Positions 11,960 to 24,307 of a DNA stretch of 64,000 nucleotides are shown one piece after another. The notes beneath the pieces are model-generated. The model made no database searches. It had not been told where the DNA came from and saw only the letters and a program-made list of their open reading frames with translations. Location of the stretch: contig CM072811.1 in assembly GCA_037013495.1 (NCBI GenBank), positions 20,259,659 to 20,323,658 of the forward strand, read 5' to 3'. Position 1 is the stretch's first letter, and each line of letters begins with the position of its first letter. The DNA comes from Hippophae tibetana. Lineage: Eukaryota; Streptophyta; Magnoliopsida; Rosales; Elaeagnaceae. The position numbers and the translations under genes are program-made.

Positions 11960-12341
11960 CATAAAAAAACTAAAATATAAATAATAATACAAATAATTAA
12001 AATTTTAAATATATTTAATTACTTGATAATTAAATTTATTACAAAAACAAATAATGCATAAATAATACATATAGTTAACTCAAATTACAAATAAAATAAT
12101 GTCATCAAAGTATAATTATTATGCGATCGAGTAAGCTTGGTTGGCTTAGAATCTTGATTGGCCTTCACAAGCATTATGACAAAAAAACAGCTGATCCATA
12201 TAACAAATATTCCCCTACATACATGAGCACGTAAAACATCCATAAAAAAACAATTTAAACTTCAGACATACGAATAAAGAAATTAAATCATTATAAATAT
12301 TACCATCAAAAAGAGATCACCACGTACATCGATATTTGACT

Positions 12342-12672
12342 AACTCATAGTAGCACTTTATTAATCATTTGTCTATATATATGAAGTTATCTGGAATCTC
12401 TACTAGTATTTTATAATGTTATATATAATGAACTCTAAATATGAAATCAATTATAACTTCAATTTCTTACTTGGCTTGTGTGAGTTTTGGTGCCCTTAAA
12501 CATATAGAACACGTTCATGGGCACCAAAACTCATACAAACCAAGAAACAAATCGGAGTTACGTACACCTGATTTATACATTTAGAGCTCATTATATCATT
12601 AAAAATACTAGCAGAGATTTCAGATAAATTCATATTTATAAACAAATGATTAATAAAGTACTAATATGAGTT
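12342..12672. repeat. 331-bp near-perfect palindrome within CACTA
   Basis: A long hairpin centred near 12507. The outer arms pair AACTCATAGTAGCAC with GTACTAATATGAGTT. The inner arms pair GAGTTTTGGTGCCC (12482-12495) with GGGCACCAAAACTC (12519-12532), leaving a 23-nt loop. No open frame. It could be a small MITE inserted in the transposon, or an inverted duplication of host sequence. The flanking sequences on each side are themselves directly repeated (about 12185-12305 and 12720-12838). Confidence 0.85.
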
Positions 12673-12875
12673 CGTAAGGAAAGTAGGAAAGAGAGATGAG
12701 ATGTAGTTTGGGCCAAAAATAGGTCCATAAAACAATGCATTCCCCTAAATACATGAGGATATGATTAATCATCATCAAACAAGTGATTTCAGACACATGA
12801 ATAGATAGAGAAATTAAATCATTAAAAAATTTACTGTTATGTTGTCATATGCTATTCAAGATCATCAGAATCTTC

Positions 12876-15800
12876 TCATGATTCTTCTTGTGATGATATA
12901 ATTTGAACCATGTGTTCTGCCCATTCCTCTCATAAATCATCAAAAATTTGCTGGTCGTAACCCGTCTTGTTCCAACCAAAGAACTACATGTATTCAAAAT
13001 CAAAATAAGAATATAAAAACAAACTCAAATATGTTAAAAACTTGTATGTATATGGGTAAAATATATTACCACATCATCAATTAGAATTTTGATATTTGTG
13101 ATGATTTCGCTCATAAACTTCATGACATAATAACCACACATGACTCCATTATTTTGTTGTGGAACCTACAAAAAAAAGTGTATGTATACATGAATTTTCA
13201 TATTCGAACATCCTTATTATTTAATTGTAAAATTAATAAAATTATTAATATTGAATTGTACATACCATAACTTTTGTCCATATAAGCTTATGAGATTTTT
13301 TAAGGGCAATGCCCCTAAACTTGTTCCACAACTTTCATGCCCTATCAAGGTATAAAACGATTAGTTTTTATTAAATATTACAAAAAATAATAGAAGAAAC
13401 TAATATGTAACTATATATAACTCTTACATTTCAACAACTGCTTTTGTATCTTTACTCAGTTCTATGGAAGCGGAGTCACAGTATCAAGCATGATTATTGA
13501 ACATATCAATGATTACCAACATCCAATGATCTTGGCCTTGTTCAAACCTTAATGGCCAAGGGATTATCAACTTTTGATTTCTATTAAGCGTTAATGCACT
13601 ATCACATAATTGTTTAGCTCTGATACTAACATCCTTCTCTTGATATTGATTGACATATGAAGAATCATAGAACATTGCTAAATGTGATGAGTGATTATGT
13701 TGAAGTCGATAATAACACGCCCTATATAAAAGATATATATATATATATAATTAGATAATATAAATATAATTATATATGTTCTGCATAAATAAAAGAAAAC
13801 TAACTAGATTGAGGACTCACCTTGTCCATACTTGAATTATACTTTAATCGATAATTTGATATTCAAATATTTGCAATAAGTACTCAATTGATATATAAGT
13901 TTGGCCGAGGTCTACACCAGAAATTTCAATAGGAAGTGGCATAGTCCATCCATCATTTATGCTAGATGCCCTCCCAACAATACTCATCAAAGTGCCAAGA
14001 TTTCTACTGAACTTTAACGCATAAGTATGACTATACTTTTTCCAAGGCTTCTTCTTGAATGACTTGGTGCACAATGATTGGCCACTAGTCATAGATTTAG
14101 CACGAGATACTTGCTTCGTATCTCTTAAATGTGCCGCATTTAAGAGTTCTGGTATAATAGACTAACAAAAAAGTATCATATATGTATTTTTAGTAACAAT
14201 ATAAGATATAATTAAATAATAGTAGTAAACAAGTGTTATTTTTTAAGTTAAAAAATAGTACCATGTCAAAATTTAGAACAACTTGAATCGACAGCCAAGC
14301 CACATACTGTCCAACCGTCTCTTGGACTGTGGTAGCATCAGAAGGCACAGGTAGTAGAAAATCATGAAACAATGATTGATCAATTACTATTCGCCAATGA
14401 TTAGGAAAATATTGATTATGAATCATTCGATCATCACTCAATTGTTGTACCTTTCCAATAGCAACATAGTCCGTTGACGAAGGATGTTTCAACAAACATT
14501 TCATATTCTGTAAAAAATTTAAGTGTTATATATAAAAAATAAAACATATAATAAGAATTTAAAAATAATAGATTAAATACACCAGAAATTAAAATCTTAC
14601 CACATATGATTCATCAAATAGAGGAGGACTCTCATGTGGGGTAGCTATTAGATGTACATTCTCACCAAAATGTTCATCTTAGTTTGATTTATGGTAAGAA
14701 TGTGCAGATTGCATTGGAGAAAATGAACCACTACTTGATTGCATATGCATTCCTGGCATATAGTGAGTACCAATAGGATGGCTATATCCCATACTGGATG
14801 TAGTTTGAGCACAATAAGATTGTGTGGGTGGCATGCCTGGCATGGATGGTGGCATGCCTGGCATGGATTGTGGCATGCTTGGCATGGATGGTGGTATGCC
14901 TGGCATGGATGGTTGTATGCTTGGCCAATATGGCATGCCCTGGTTATAGTAGGATGCCATGCCCGATAGATGTTGTGATTAATGTTCTTTTAGAGTGGCA
15001 ATCTCACTCATCACTGAGGCCTTAAAGGAGTTGAATTCTTCTTCAATTTTAGTGTATTTCTCCTTACTTACCGTCTGAGGCTTATGTTTTGGAATTTTAA
15101 AATACTCCATAGAACCATCATATTGGCTACCTCCCCTAACAAGACCAGGATGCTCGCGTCCGAATGCATGATATAAAGCATCTCTCCCAGGCTCTTCGAT
15201 TATTTCACCCCTGGATATTTTTTCTTGAACAACTCTCTACAAATAATAAAGCACACAAACATATCATTCATTATTACATCAATTATTAAATATCAGTTAG
15301 ACTTTTTATCAACCGAAATTACTAACCAACTTATTTAATTGTTCTTCTCCTCATTGACTCATCGGTCTTGCATTCTTCATTTTAGGAGTCTTTGTTTCTA
15401 TGTACAATTCAATTCGGGTAACAGGTCTACCCAATTTAACTTCCTACATAAATTAGGAAAATTTTATTAACAATGACATGAAATTAAATTGAGAAAAATT
15501 AATATAAAAATATTTATAATATTAAGGCAAATTAATAATACCATTCTATATCTAACTTCAGGATTTGAAGACCTCCCAGTACGGTTAGGAAGAATGTTAT
15601 GCATTTGGACATTCTAATGATCTTCTCTAATAATTTGAAATTCATCTGAACGTCTATAATCCACAAAGTCTTTCCAAACTTGAGGTGTAATCCAGGGGTG
15701 TCCTTCAGGGATTTTGTAGATCACATTCTCATCAAGTGTTTCCAAATATGGAAACACATAATTTTTTGCCAATCTGGAAGTCTTGTATTCCTTCCACGCC

Positions 15801-16197
15801 TTATTTGCAATCTTATAACACTTGCCCTACCAACTGTCATTGACTTTGTAACGATTCTGTAAAAACACAGTACAAAAGATTAGATATGATACACCTAATA
15901 TAATATATATATTGATTATTAAATATAAGAGACTTACATAAATGGTTATCCATATTTTGAACTTTTCTGCATCGTCAACCTCAGACCAATGATTTATATT
16001 GATTGGTATACTGGACTTTGTCAGTCGACCAATAGAGGATTTCAATTGTTGATCATTTTCCCCTATTGGATTACCAGTAGCATCAAATAGAATGGGTATT
16101 CTATCATCTGGGTTAAGTGGAGCATCAGGTATATTCGCCCAGCCCCTTCTTTTCAAATACCCAATGGATCATTTGGATCTATAAGTTGAATATCCAT
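12876..16197 (-). pseudogene. CACTA second gene, Ulp1-like protease C-terminus, degraded
   Basis: A multi-exon minus-strand gene likely starting MDIQLIDPNDP at 16197. It frameshifts near 16160 and continues KRRGWANIPDAP to a splice-like GTAAGT near 15936. Later exons (about 15856-15600, 15440-15310, 15240-14680, 14504-14240, 14092-13844, 13675-13430, 13165-12876) carry the plant Ptta/En-Spm transposase-like region, including GWxxFxDYRRS-type and YHAFGREHPGLVRG-like sequence. They also hold a Met-Pro-rich repeat (PSMPGMP, 14880-14810). The C-terminus resembles Ulp1 (SUMO-protease fold) cysteine peptidases: His in DHWMLVI (13523-13528), Asp in YCDSA (13475-13477), Gln in VPQQNNG and Cys in GVMCGYYVM (13136-13138). 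It contains stops, for example between the His and Asp blocks. The protein family is established; activity is doubtful. Confidence 0.75.
14810..14935 (-). repeat. Met-Pro-Gly coding minisatellite
   Basis: Tandem copies of roughly CCTGGCATGGATGGTGGCAT on the plus strand encode repeated PSMPGMP units on the minus strand, inside the CACTA second gene. It is a low-complexity linker, and copy number probably varies between copies. Confidence 0.7.
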
Positions 16198-16297
16198 GAA
16201 ATATCTGCAAACAATGAAGAAATATAAATTAATTGACAATTTTAGGAACACACATATATACAAGAGTTATTACAACAATATAGAACATACATTATGT

Positions 16298-19200
16298 TTA
16301 ATTAGGTTGTTGATTGTATACATATATTCCTTCATAATCACTTCGAGTCCATGTCGAATCATCATCATCATCAATTAGATCATCACGTACATTAGGCAAT
16401 TTATTTAAGAAATTACTAATATTGGTTAATGTATCAAGCATAGAGTCATCATCTTCTACAACATCACAATGGTAAAACTCTTTTTGTGGAGGCGTTAACA
16501 CAACAGACCATCTTGGATCAATTTAATCGCTCACGTAAAATACTTGTTTTGCATGAAGTGCTAACGTGAAAGGATCATCTGTGTGACTTATCCTCGATAA
16601 ATTTACAAGGGTAAATCCAAAATCATCTATTTTATATCCAACATTGATAACATCTTCGACCCAATCACACAAGAAAACTGTTTCATGGAAGACCTCATAA
16701 TCCAATTCCCAAATCTCTTGTATTATACCATAATATGTTCTATCATAAAGTACAAGATTAGCATCTTTTGAACTAGAAAATTACATAGTTTGTGTAACCA
16801 TTTTCACCCCACTATTTTGATTTACTCGGACTTTGTCCCTAGCTTGAGTCGTAAACCTCGATCCATTTATTGTGAAACTATGAAATGATTTGACATCAAA
16901 TTTTGGCCCATATGCAAGCCATTGTAAACTTTCTGATATTTTATGATTGGGTTTCTTGAGTTCATCTCAAATCTATGTATACAAAAACACAAAATGTGTT
17001 TAGAGCAAAGTTTTAAAACATTGAATAGATCTAGGAAGATACATGCATGATTTTTTGTTTGTGACACTTACGTGGTTGCGAAACCAATTAATAAGCTCTC
17101 GCTTATGTTCATCATACAACCATTTTTCTCCTCCTTTTTTTTATAACGAGGATCGATCTTCAATAAGTTTAAATGCATCCTGTAATGTTATTAAATATAT
17201 ATTAAGTTATATATCATCATTAATAGTTAAATAAAAAATGATTTTTGCAATCATGAAACAATGAACATCACTTACTCTATGTACGGTTGTGCCTCATTAT
17301 TATTTACCCAAATGATTTGGTGTTCTTTTTCCCATCGAGTGCAATCAATAAATAATTTCTTACTTCCACCAAGCATAGGGTTACCTACTTGGATCATGTG
17401 ACGTTCTAAGAACAACTTGTGCGTAGGATTCCCAATTTCAGTGCAACCACTAAAGTATTCAGAATAAAACTCAATGGCTTCTTCAGCAATGTAGCATTCC
17501 ACCATGCTTTCTTCAGGTCGATATCTATTATTTACATATCCTTTAAGGACTTGCATATATCTCTCAAAAGGATACATCCATCTTAAGTAAGTAGGAACAC
17601 ATAATTGAACCTCTCGAACTAAATGAACATATAAGTGAATCATTATATCGAAGAAAGAAGGAGGAAAATATTTTTCAATTAGACACAAAGTTTCTACAAT
17701 TTCTTTCTGTAAAGAATTTAACTCGCCAATTGATATAGATTTCTTGCATATTGTATTGAATGATGAACAAAACCGAATTATTTATATTCGAACATGTTTT
17801 GGAAGAATTGATCTAATAGCAACTGGTAATAACTGTTGCATTAAGATATGACAGTCATGTGATTTCAATCCATACAGTCTCTTATCGGTGATGGACATAA
17901 AATTTCTTAAGTTGGATGAGTAACCATCAGGAACTTTCACACCTTCCAAACATTTACAAAACACATCCTTCTCTTTTGTTGACATTGTATATAATGCTGG
18001 TGGTAAGTATGTTCGATTCTTATCATTTTCCACCCTTGGTTCCAATTCAGGTCGTATGCCTAGTTTCTTTAAATCCAATCTTGCTTTAATGCCAACCTTT
18101 GTTTTTCCAGGTATATTAAGTAAAGTGCCAATCAAGATCTCACATACATTCTTCTCAATATGCATGGCATCTAAGAGGGGACGAATGTGTAGGTCTTTCC
18201 AATAAGGTAATTCCCAAAATATTGATTTTTTTCCAACAACCATGGTAATTCGGTTCAAACTCTTTTTCATTTTCACCAATTTCATTAGTTGACCTCTTTC
18301 GTTTCCCTACCTTGGTGAGTTTTTTTTCATCTTTCCATATCGTTTGAATGTCATCCCATTCAATTGCCTTAATATCTCAATACCTCGCAAAGGTCGAGTT
18401 GCATGATAATGATCTTCTTCACCATCGAACGGTTTCTTTTGGTATCTAAACTTGTGTCCAGATGGAAAAAATCTCCTATGTCTTCTATAAGACATCTTTC
18501 GTCCGTGAACAAGATAATTTGCAGAAGTTCCATCATTACATATATGACATCCCTTGTAACCTTTTGTTGCATGTCCTGATAAGTTTCCATAGGCAGGAAA
18601 ATCATTAATTGTCCATAAAAGGACCCCCTTCAAGTTAAAGTATTATTCTTTATGTACATCGTAAACATTTACACTATCATTCCACAACGTATTTAAATCA
18701 TCTATCAGAGGCTGCAAATATATATCAATATCAACACCGGGTTGTTTCAGTCCTGAGATCAATAATGTTAACATCATGAATTTTCTTTTCATACACAATT
18801 AGGGAGGAAGGTTGTATGTTACCATAATTACTGGCCAATAGCTATATCTACTATTGAGGGAACTATGTGGATTAATTCCATCAGCAGCAATGGAAAGACG
18901 CAGATTGCGCAGATTAGATGAAAATTGAGGAGATAAATTATCTACTACTTTCCAATTTGGAAAATCACAAGGATGACGTAGCACCCCATCATCAGATTGA
19001 TTATCTGAATGCCAAGTCAACATATTTGATGTATACTTACTATTGAACAACCTTTGAAAGCTAGGAATCGGAGGAAAGTACCAAAGGACCTTTGCAGGCA
19101 CGCCTTTCTTATGTGTTGTACTCTCATTTGTACCATGCTTCCATCTCGATTCTTTACACATAGGACAATCATGTAATGTCTCATATTCTTTTCTATAAAG

Positions 19201-19824
19201 AATGCAATCATTAGGACAAGCGTGAATCTTATGATATTCCATGCCAAATCGACTAAGAGATTTCTTCACTTCATACATTGAAGATAGCAATTCAATACCC
19301 TCAAGAAACATATCGACTAGTAGATTTAGTAATTCTGTGAATCCCTTGTCAGAAAAACCATGTTTTGCCTTCACATTGTATAAATGACCCAATCCCGACA
19401 TTTTAGTGTATTTTTTGCATTTTGGATACAACGGTTTTTCGGCATCTTTTATAAGTTTATTAAAGGTTTCGGGATCATCCTCGCGTAATTCATCTTCAAC
19501 ACCACGAAACATATTTTCTGTCTGTACATTATGATAAGATGTATGTAATCCACTCACATTCTTATTATACTTTTCCCCATGAGTATTATCAATATTTTCT
19601 CCATGATAATACCAACATTTATAGCTCAATAGAATACCATTACGGATAAGGTGATACTTAACCTCATCAAATTCATGAAATCGTTCATTTTTACATTTAA
19701 CGCATGAGCATCAAATCATACTACTTTCAGTATTACTAGTTCTACAAGCAAATTCCATGAAACTTTCAACTCTAGAAATATAGTCTTGCTCAATTCTACA
19801 CTTTGACATCCAAGATTTGTCCAT
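16298..19824 (-). pseudogene. tnp2: CACTA transposase TNP2, degraded
   Basis: The transposase of CACTA elements, which cuts the CACTA termini. The start is MDKSWM at 19824, the classic beginning of the transposase-associated domain, followed by a Cys-rich site (CSCVKCKN). The tnp2 domain runs from about 19480 (PLYPKCKKYTKMSGLGHLYN, SSMYEVKKSL, CPNDCILYRKEY, CPMCKESRWK, VLWYFPPIPSFQRLF) through WTINDFPAYGNLSG and DAMHIEKNVC. A DUF4218-like region (about 17690-17272, PFERYMQVLKGYV) and a DUF4216-like C-terminus (about 16760-16510) follow. Breaks: TGA at 19711-19713 where relatives have Arg (a CGA-to-TGA change), further frame breaks near 18640 and 18290, and a stop near 16523. Residues typical of the catalytic core are present but split among frames. 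Confidence 0.9.
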
Positions 19825-20678
19825 TTTCTATTAATGACATTAATTAAACATATTACTTAATTATGTATACAATGAATATATTTCAAGTATTATTATATAT
19901 AAATTTCCTAATTATTAGAATATATATCAAAACATACATAATGCAAAACAGTTATCATTTTAATCATTTTACAAAACCATTTATATACAAATTAAAAAAT
20001 AAGCAACATGTTTCATGAATATATAAAAACCAATCACACGGTTGATTCTAATTTCTAAGCATGTTATTATATCATAATTAAAAAGTAATATTAATTATAC
20101 GTATATAAATAAATTTATCCATGCAAACCCACACAACATTTCAGATATTATTGAATACATACAATAAGTCAAACATTATTACAAGCAAACTAAAAAACAT
20201 AACTAAATCAAAAATTTATACAAAATATAAAACAAACTGAACGAATAATAAGCTAGCTGCATGCATTCTGCATAAACTATCATTCAGACATAATAACAAA
20301 CAAGATATATACCTAAATCAATAACAAAAAATGGGTATAATTTTGTTTTTAATATTTTGCTAAAAAAAATAGAAGAACTGACAGATAATGTGATAAGAGA
20401 AATATAACTTACAGAACGACGTTACAAATGGTGGTCGGAAATTTAGAATGAAGGTGACACACGGTGTAGATTTTGGGAGAAAATGGAGAAGAGTGAGGAA
20501 TAAAATGGAGGAGAGAGAGGAAGAAAATTGGATTCTGCATAAAAAATGAGCCAAATGTGAATATATTAGGTGGATAGCGTCGGTTGACATGGATAACCGA
20601 CTTTAAATTCATTATAAGTCAGTTTTTTCCAAAAACCGACTTTACACAGCGACTTATATTCCCCTATTTGTAGTAGTG
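19825..20678. other. CACTA right sub-terminal region and transposase promoter side
   Basis: Non-coding AT-rich arm between the tnp2 start and the right TIR. It ends in clustered TCGGTT/AACCGAC motifs (about 20577-20650) and the TIR. Because tnp2 reads leftward, its promoter should lie here; I cannot pick a convincing TATA box. Confidence 0.55.
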
Positions 20679-21207
20679 ATAAATTCTAAAATAATTAGAT
20701 CAATCTACTCAAATTAATTTAGTCACTTTTTAATTAAGATAGATTGATTCTCGATCGATCTACTCACTTTGATCAATTTAGTTCTGTCTTGATCAATCAA
20801 TTGACATATATGTAAAATATTCCTACATGTATAATATAAAACCTAACGTGCATAAGAACATATATATATATACTTGAAATGTGTTCAATGCAACTTGATA
20901 GTTTATTCAACTTTACAGTATTCTTGAAAGATGTATCTAGAAACTAAAATTATATTTGTAAGTTTTGTTTACGAGTATTGCCAAAACTCATAAACTATAC
21001 AAAATTAAAATCCTTTAGTTATTGAAATTTAAATAAGGAAACACTCTCATTGTAAAAACATTATTAAAGGCCTTTAAAAGGTACTCTTATCTTGTTAAAA
21101 ACAAAATTGGCTAAGTAGCGTTTAAAATAATTTCTAAATTAATTACAAAATAAAGTTACAGAGAGTTATGAAAAGTTATAAAAATTTGTTCCATTGGCCT
21201 TAAAAAA
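20679..21207 (-). repeat. Remainder of duplicated unit A
   Basis: Continuation of the 11520-11806 unit after the CACTA insertion, beginning with the TSD ATA. It ends at TTCCATTGGCCTTAAAA. Matches the second half of unit B (21480-21990). Confidence 0.75.
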
Positions 21208-21990
21208 TATTTTAGTATATATTTTATCATATATTTTAAACTATATCTTATTTTATATTTTATCCTAAAATTTAGGACATATTTTAAAAATGATGAAGTA
21301 TATTAAAGAATAGACAAAGTGTTAATTTCATTAATTGGCTTGAGTTTAAATAAATATTTTAAGTGAAACCCTAACTCATAGATTGATTTAATCGGTCAAT
21401 CTAAATTGAGCTTGATCAATTAAACCAAAAAATTCGTTCGATCTAGTCACTCCTCGATCGATCAAGTGGTAATATTAGATAAATTCTAAAACAAATAGAT
21501 CAACCTACTCAAATTAATTTAGTTATCTTTTAATTAAGATAGATCGATTATCGATCAATCTAGTCCTTTCTTGATCAATTGAGTGACATATATATAAAAT
21601 GTTTCTATATGTCTAATATATAACGTAACGTACATATGAACATATATATACTTGAGATGTGTTCAATAAAATTTGAAAGTTTATTCAGCGTTAAAATATT
21701 CTTGAAAGATATACCTAGAAACTAAAATTACATTTATAAATTTTGTTACGAGTATAAGCAACACTTATATAAACTTTATAAAATTAAAAGCCTTTAGTTA
21801 TTGAAAGTTAAATAAGGAAATGTTTTCATTGTAAAAACATTATTAAAGGCCTTTAAAAGCTCGCTTATCTTGTTAAAATTTATTTATTTATTTTGGCTCA
21901 GTAGCGTTTAAAATACTTTCTAAATTAATTACAAAAGGAAGTTATTGAGAGTTACAAAAATTGGTTCCATTGGCCTCAAAAGGGTGTTTC
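21208..21990 (-). repeat. Tandem duplicate unit B (uninterrupted)
   Basis: About 785 bp parallel to unit A but lacking the CACTA element. The empty site is at about 21470-21485 (GTGGTAATATTAGATAAATTC). It contains several TCGATC words and, read on the minus strand, resembles the LTR of the long-LTR copia relic at 36730-37958. Confidence 0.75.
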
Positions 21991-22849
21991 ACATGCCTGA
22001 GGATTAATTAGAAAAGAAAACAAACTAAGATGTGTAAGGCCAGGATGCTTCATCTTTCTTACAAGGCGATGGAAACAGTTTCTTTCAAAATTTTATCACA
22101 TCCCGCCATCGAGATTACGCGAGAAATCAAAATCTTTCTTTGATCATGCGTGCTATAGACTTATGCAATTCACTCTCGCCGTTTCTCTCACACAATCCAC
22201 TTCTTGCGCATCTTCCTAATTCAGGTCACTGCAAAAGGTAACTCCATTAACGATCACAAATATCTTTATAATTTTAGGCTTCGCCACACCAAGTAATGGA
22301 TTTGTTGTTTGGAATTGCGGAATGGGTAATAAATCATATATGAATCGATTTATCTATCTCTGTCATTCTCTCTTGTTAATACTGACTTGTAATGATAATG
22401 AGGGAACTGAAAATTGTGGATAATCCTCTGAAATATGCATTGTTTTTATCTTGGCATACACCATGTTGAAGCAATTTCCATGAGAATGTTTATGTTTTAA
22501 TGAATTATCCTCTTTTTTTTCTTTTTTTGTCAATGTTTGATGAATCCTATCGGTCTGCCATTGGAAGAAAACCAATTTTGTTAAGTTGATTTTGTAAATT
22601 CTGTCATGATTTTGTAAACTTTTTAAGACATTTTGTTTTATGTTAATATGTCTCAGACGCATTGTATCATTTATGAATATCATTATTCATAAACTTTTAA
22701 TTTTTAATTTGATGGCTTTCTATTTTCCTGGTGACAATAGTTCCTTATTTTATTTTTTTAGTTTTTTTAAACTTTTATATAACTTTGAAACTTGGTATTA
22801 TGAATAATGGAAGAGCATTGAGCTCGGGACAGTCTTGTTTGCATGCAAT
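21991..22849. other. Unassigned DNA with one exon-like stretch
   Basis: 22068-22240 has codon-like composition. An ATG at 22146 opens a 31-codon frame ending at a GT (22238), which would pass as a first exon (MRAIDLCNSLSPF...). A second, overlapping short frame starts at 22068. I recognise no family and see no following exon, so it may be chance or a relic. The rest is AT-rich. Confidence 0.2.
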
Positions 22850-23790
22850 TAATTATTGGATCAATTTGCAAATCACCATTTGAAGCATACATGTTCTGAA
22901 AATACTTGCAAAAAGCAATTTCAATGTCTCTTCTTCGAATATGAATTTCCCCTGATAGTGATTGAATCTTTGCTTATTTCGTTTTGTCTTCTCCTTGGTG
23001 TGGCACATGCATGGAAAAAACTAGTGTTGCGATCTCCACTTGTCAATGAATCTGATCTAGCATGTTGGGACCAATAATGTTCATCTTTTGAGAACCAATT
23101 ATCAAGGATAGGCCTTAAATTTGATAAGTACTTCCAGTCTAAGCATCCATTGGTAATTGCATTATCATATTCAATTTCTTTTTCTTTTTATCACATACCC
23201 CATCTCCTCGTTATTCCATTTTGTTAGAAGACTAGTGGTGGATTCAATGTTGTTAACAACACATAACAAAACATTATGGTCGACCCTAGAGCACCAAGCT
23301 GACTTGACAATATTTTTACATCCTTCTTCTTCAACCCGATTTCTTTCAAAGCGGAAGGGATTCTTCGAATAAAAACAATTTTCCCTTCTGGTTTCACTTA
23401 TTTTATCAGCCCGTATTAAAATTGGGTTGTGATCTAAATAACTGTACTAAATGTTTTATATAACTATCTGGACAGAGATTCTTCCAATCATTGTCTGCTA
23501 CAGCCCTATCAAATCTCAATTTAACATTATCAGCTGCATCTATATTGTTATGAAATGTGTAACTATACCCTTCGTAGTCAATGCATGATAGGTTACAGTC
23601 TACAAGAGCTTGAAAGAGTTGTGCATCAAGTAATGTGATCTTGGTGGACCTCCCAATTTTTCTTCATTATTCATAATCTTATTAAAATCTCCCAAAGGAT
23701 GGTTCTATCTTTTGTGTATAATATATTGATGAAGGACATGTAATATTAATTGTTGCATTATTTTCTTATCGTCTCAACTTAATTAGCAAA
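22850..23790 (-). pseudogene. L1-type LINE ORF2 relic (endonuclease to start of RT)
   Basis: On the minus strand, the endonuclease end reads GDFNKIMNNEEKLGGPPRS (about 23690), then LRFDRAVADNDWKNLCPDSY. These match plant L1 ORF2 (GDFN..., RLDRAL.N..W). Further along, a linker reads FRFERNRVEEEGCKN, and about 23040-22950 gives GDRNTSFFHACATPRRR, the standard motif just upstream of reverse transcriptase. Stops and frameshifts are frequent and the RT core is missing. It is an old truncated copy. Confidence 0.75.
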
Positions 23791-24307
23791 ATGTAAAAGT
23801 AAACCCAACAATTTTATCTAGCCACATTCCAATAAATCTCGTAGTTTTCTATTTTCTTAATAGAACATTGATCAGTTAATCTTAATTTTATATGTTCATT
23901 TTTCTTATACTATTGAAGATTATAATGTAGCTTGTCTTTCTCTATGTCAATATAGGGATTTCGTGAGTAGCGCAAGCTCACAGACACTACAATCTCTCAT
24001 CAAAATATTAAGTAACTCCTATTTATAACTTTGTAGTATTAATTTTTGTAAAAAAAAACTATTGATTATTTATTCATTTGATTCCTTTTTGTATAAAATA
24101 CAACTTTTTTTTTTTCAAAAAAACCCCTTAAACCATGTATTTGCATTATTTGTTAGACAAGTTTGATCAATAAACATTAAAGCTTATACGAAGAAAATGT
24201 TGGCATAACAAGATAATATTCTATAGTGGAATCGACAAAATATATAGTCAGAAAGTTGTACCTTTTTAATGCATAAGCCTTATTAGTGTTCTAACATAGG
24301 TGAATTT
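23791..24307. other. AT-rich DNA
   Basis: No gene or element recognised. It may be the decayed 5' part of the neighbouring LINE. Confidence 0.4.

Larger units (their letters stand above)
11807..20678 (-). mobile_element. CACTA (En/Spm) DNA transposon, complete ends
   Basis: An 8872-bp element bounded by the terminal inverted repeat CACTACTACA at 11807 and its reverse complement TGTAGTAGTG ending at 20678. It is flanked by the 3-bp duplication ATA (11804-11806 and 20679-20681). The TIR similarity extends a few bases (AAATAGG). Just inside both ends are repeated AAAGTCGGTT / AACCGACTTT motifs, the sub-terminal sites such elements use to bind their accessory protein. Two minus-strand genes, tnp2 and a Ulp1-containing second gene, identify the superfamily. 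Both carry stops, so the copy is likely non-autonomous today. Confidence 0.92.

Noticed and set aside
11807-12850. CRISPR-like or tRNA-like structure at the hairpin
   Set aside because: A single inverted repeat, no regularly spaced direct repeats with unique spacers, no cloverleaf; the context is a plant transposon.
20360-20612. Two minus-strand frames near the right CACTA end
   Set aside because: Phe/Ser/Leu-rich from AT-rich DNA, overlapping each other, no family signature.
22856-23077. Plus-strand frame of 73 codons
   Set aside because: It is the antisense shadow of the LINE GDRNTSFFH region on the minus strand.
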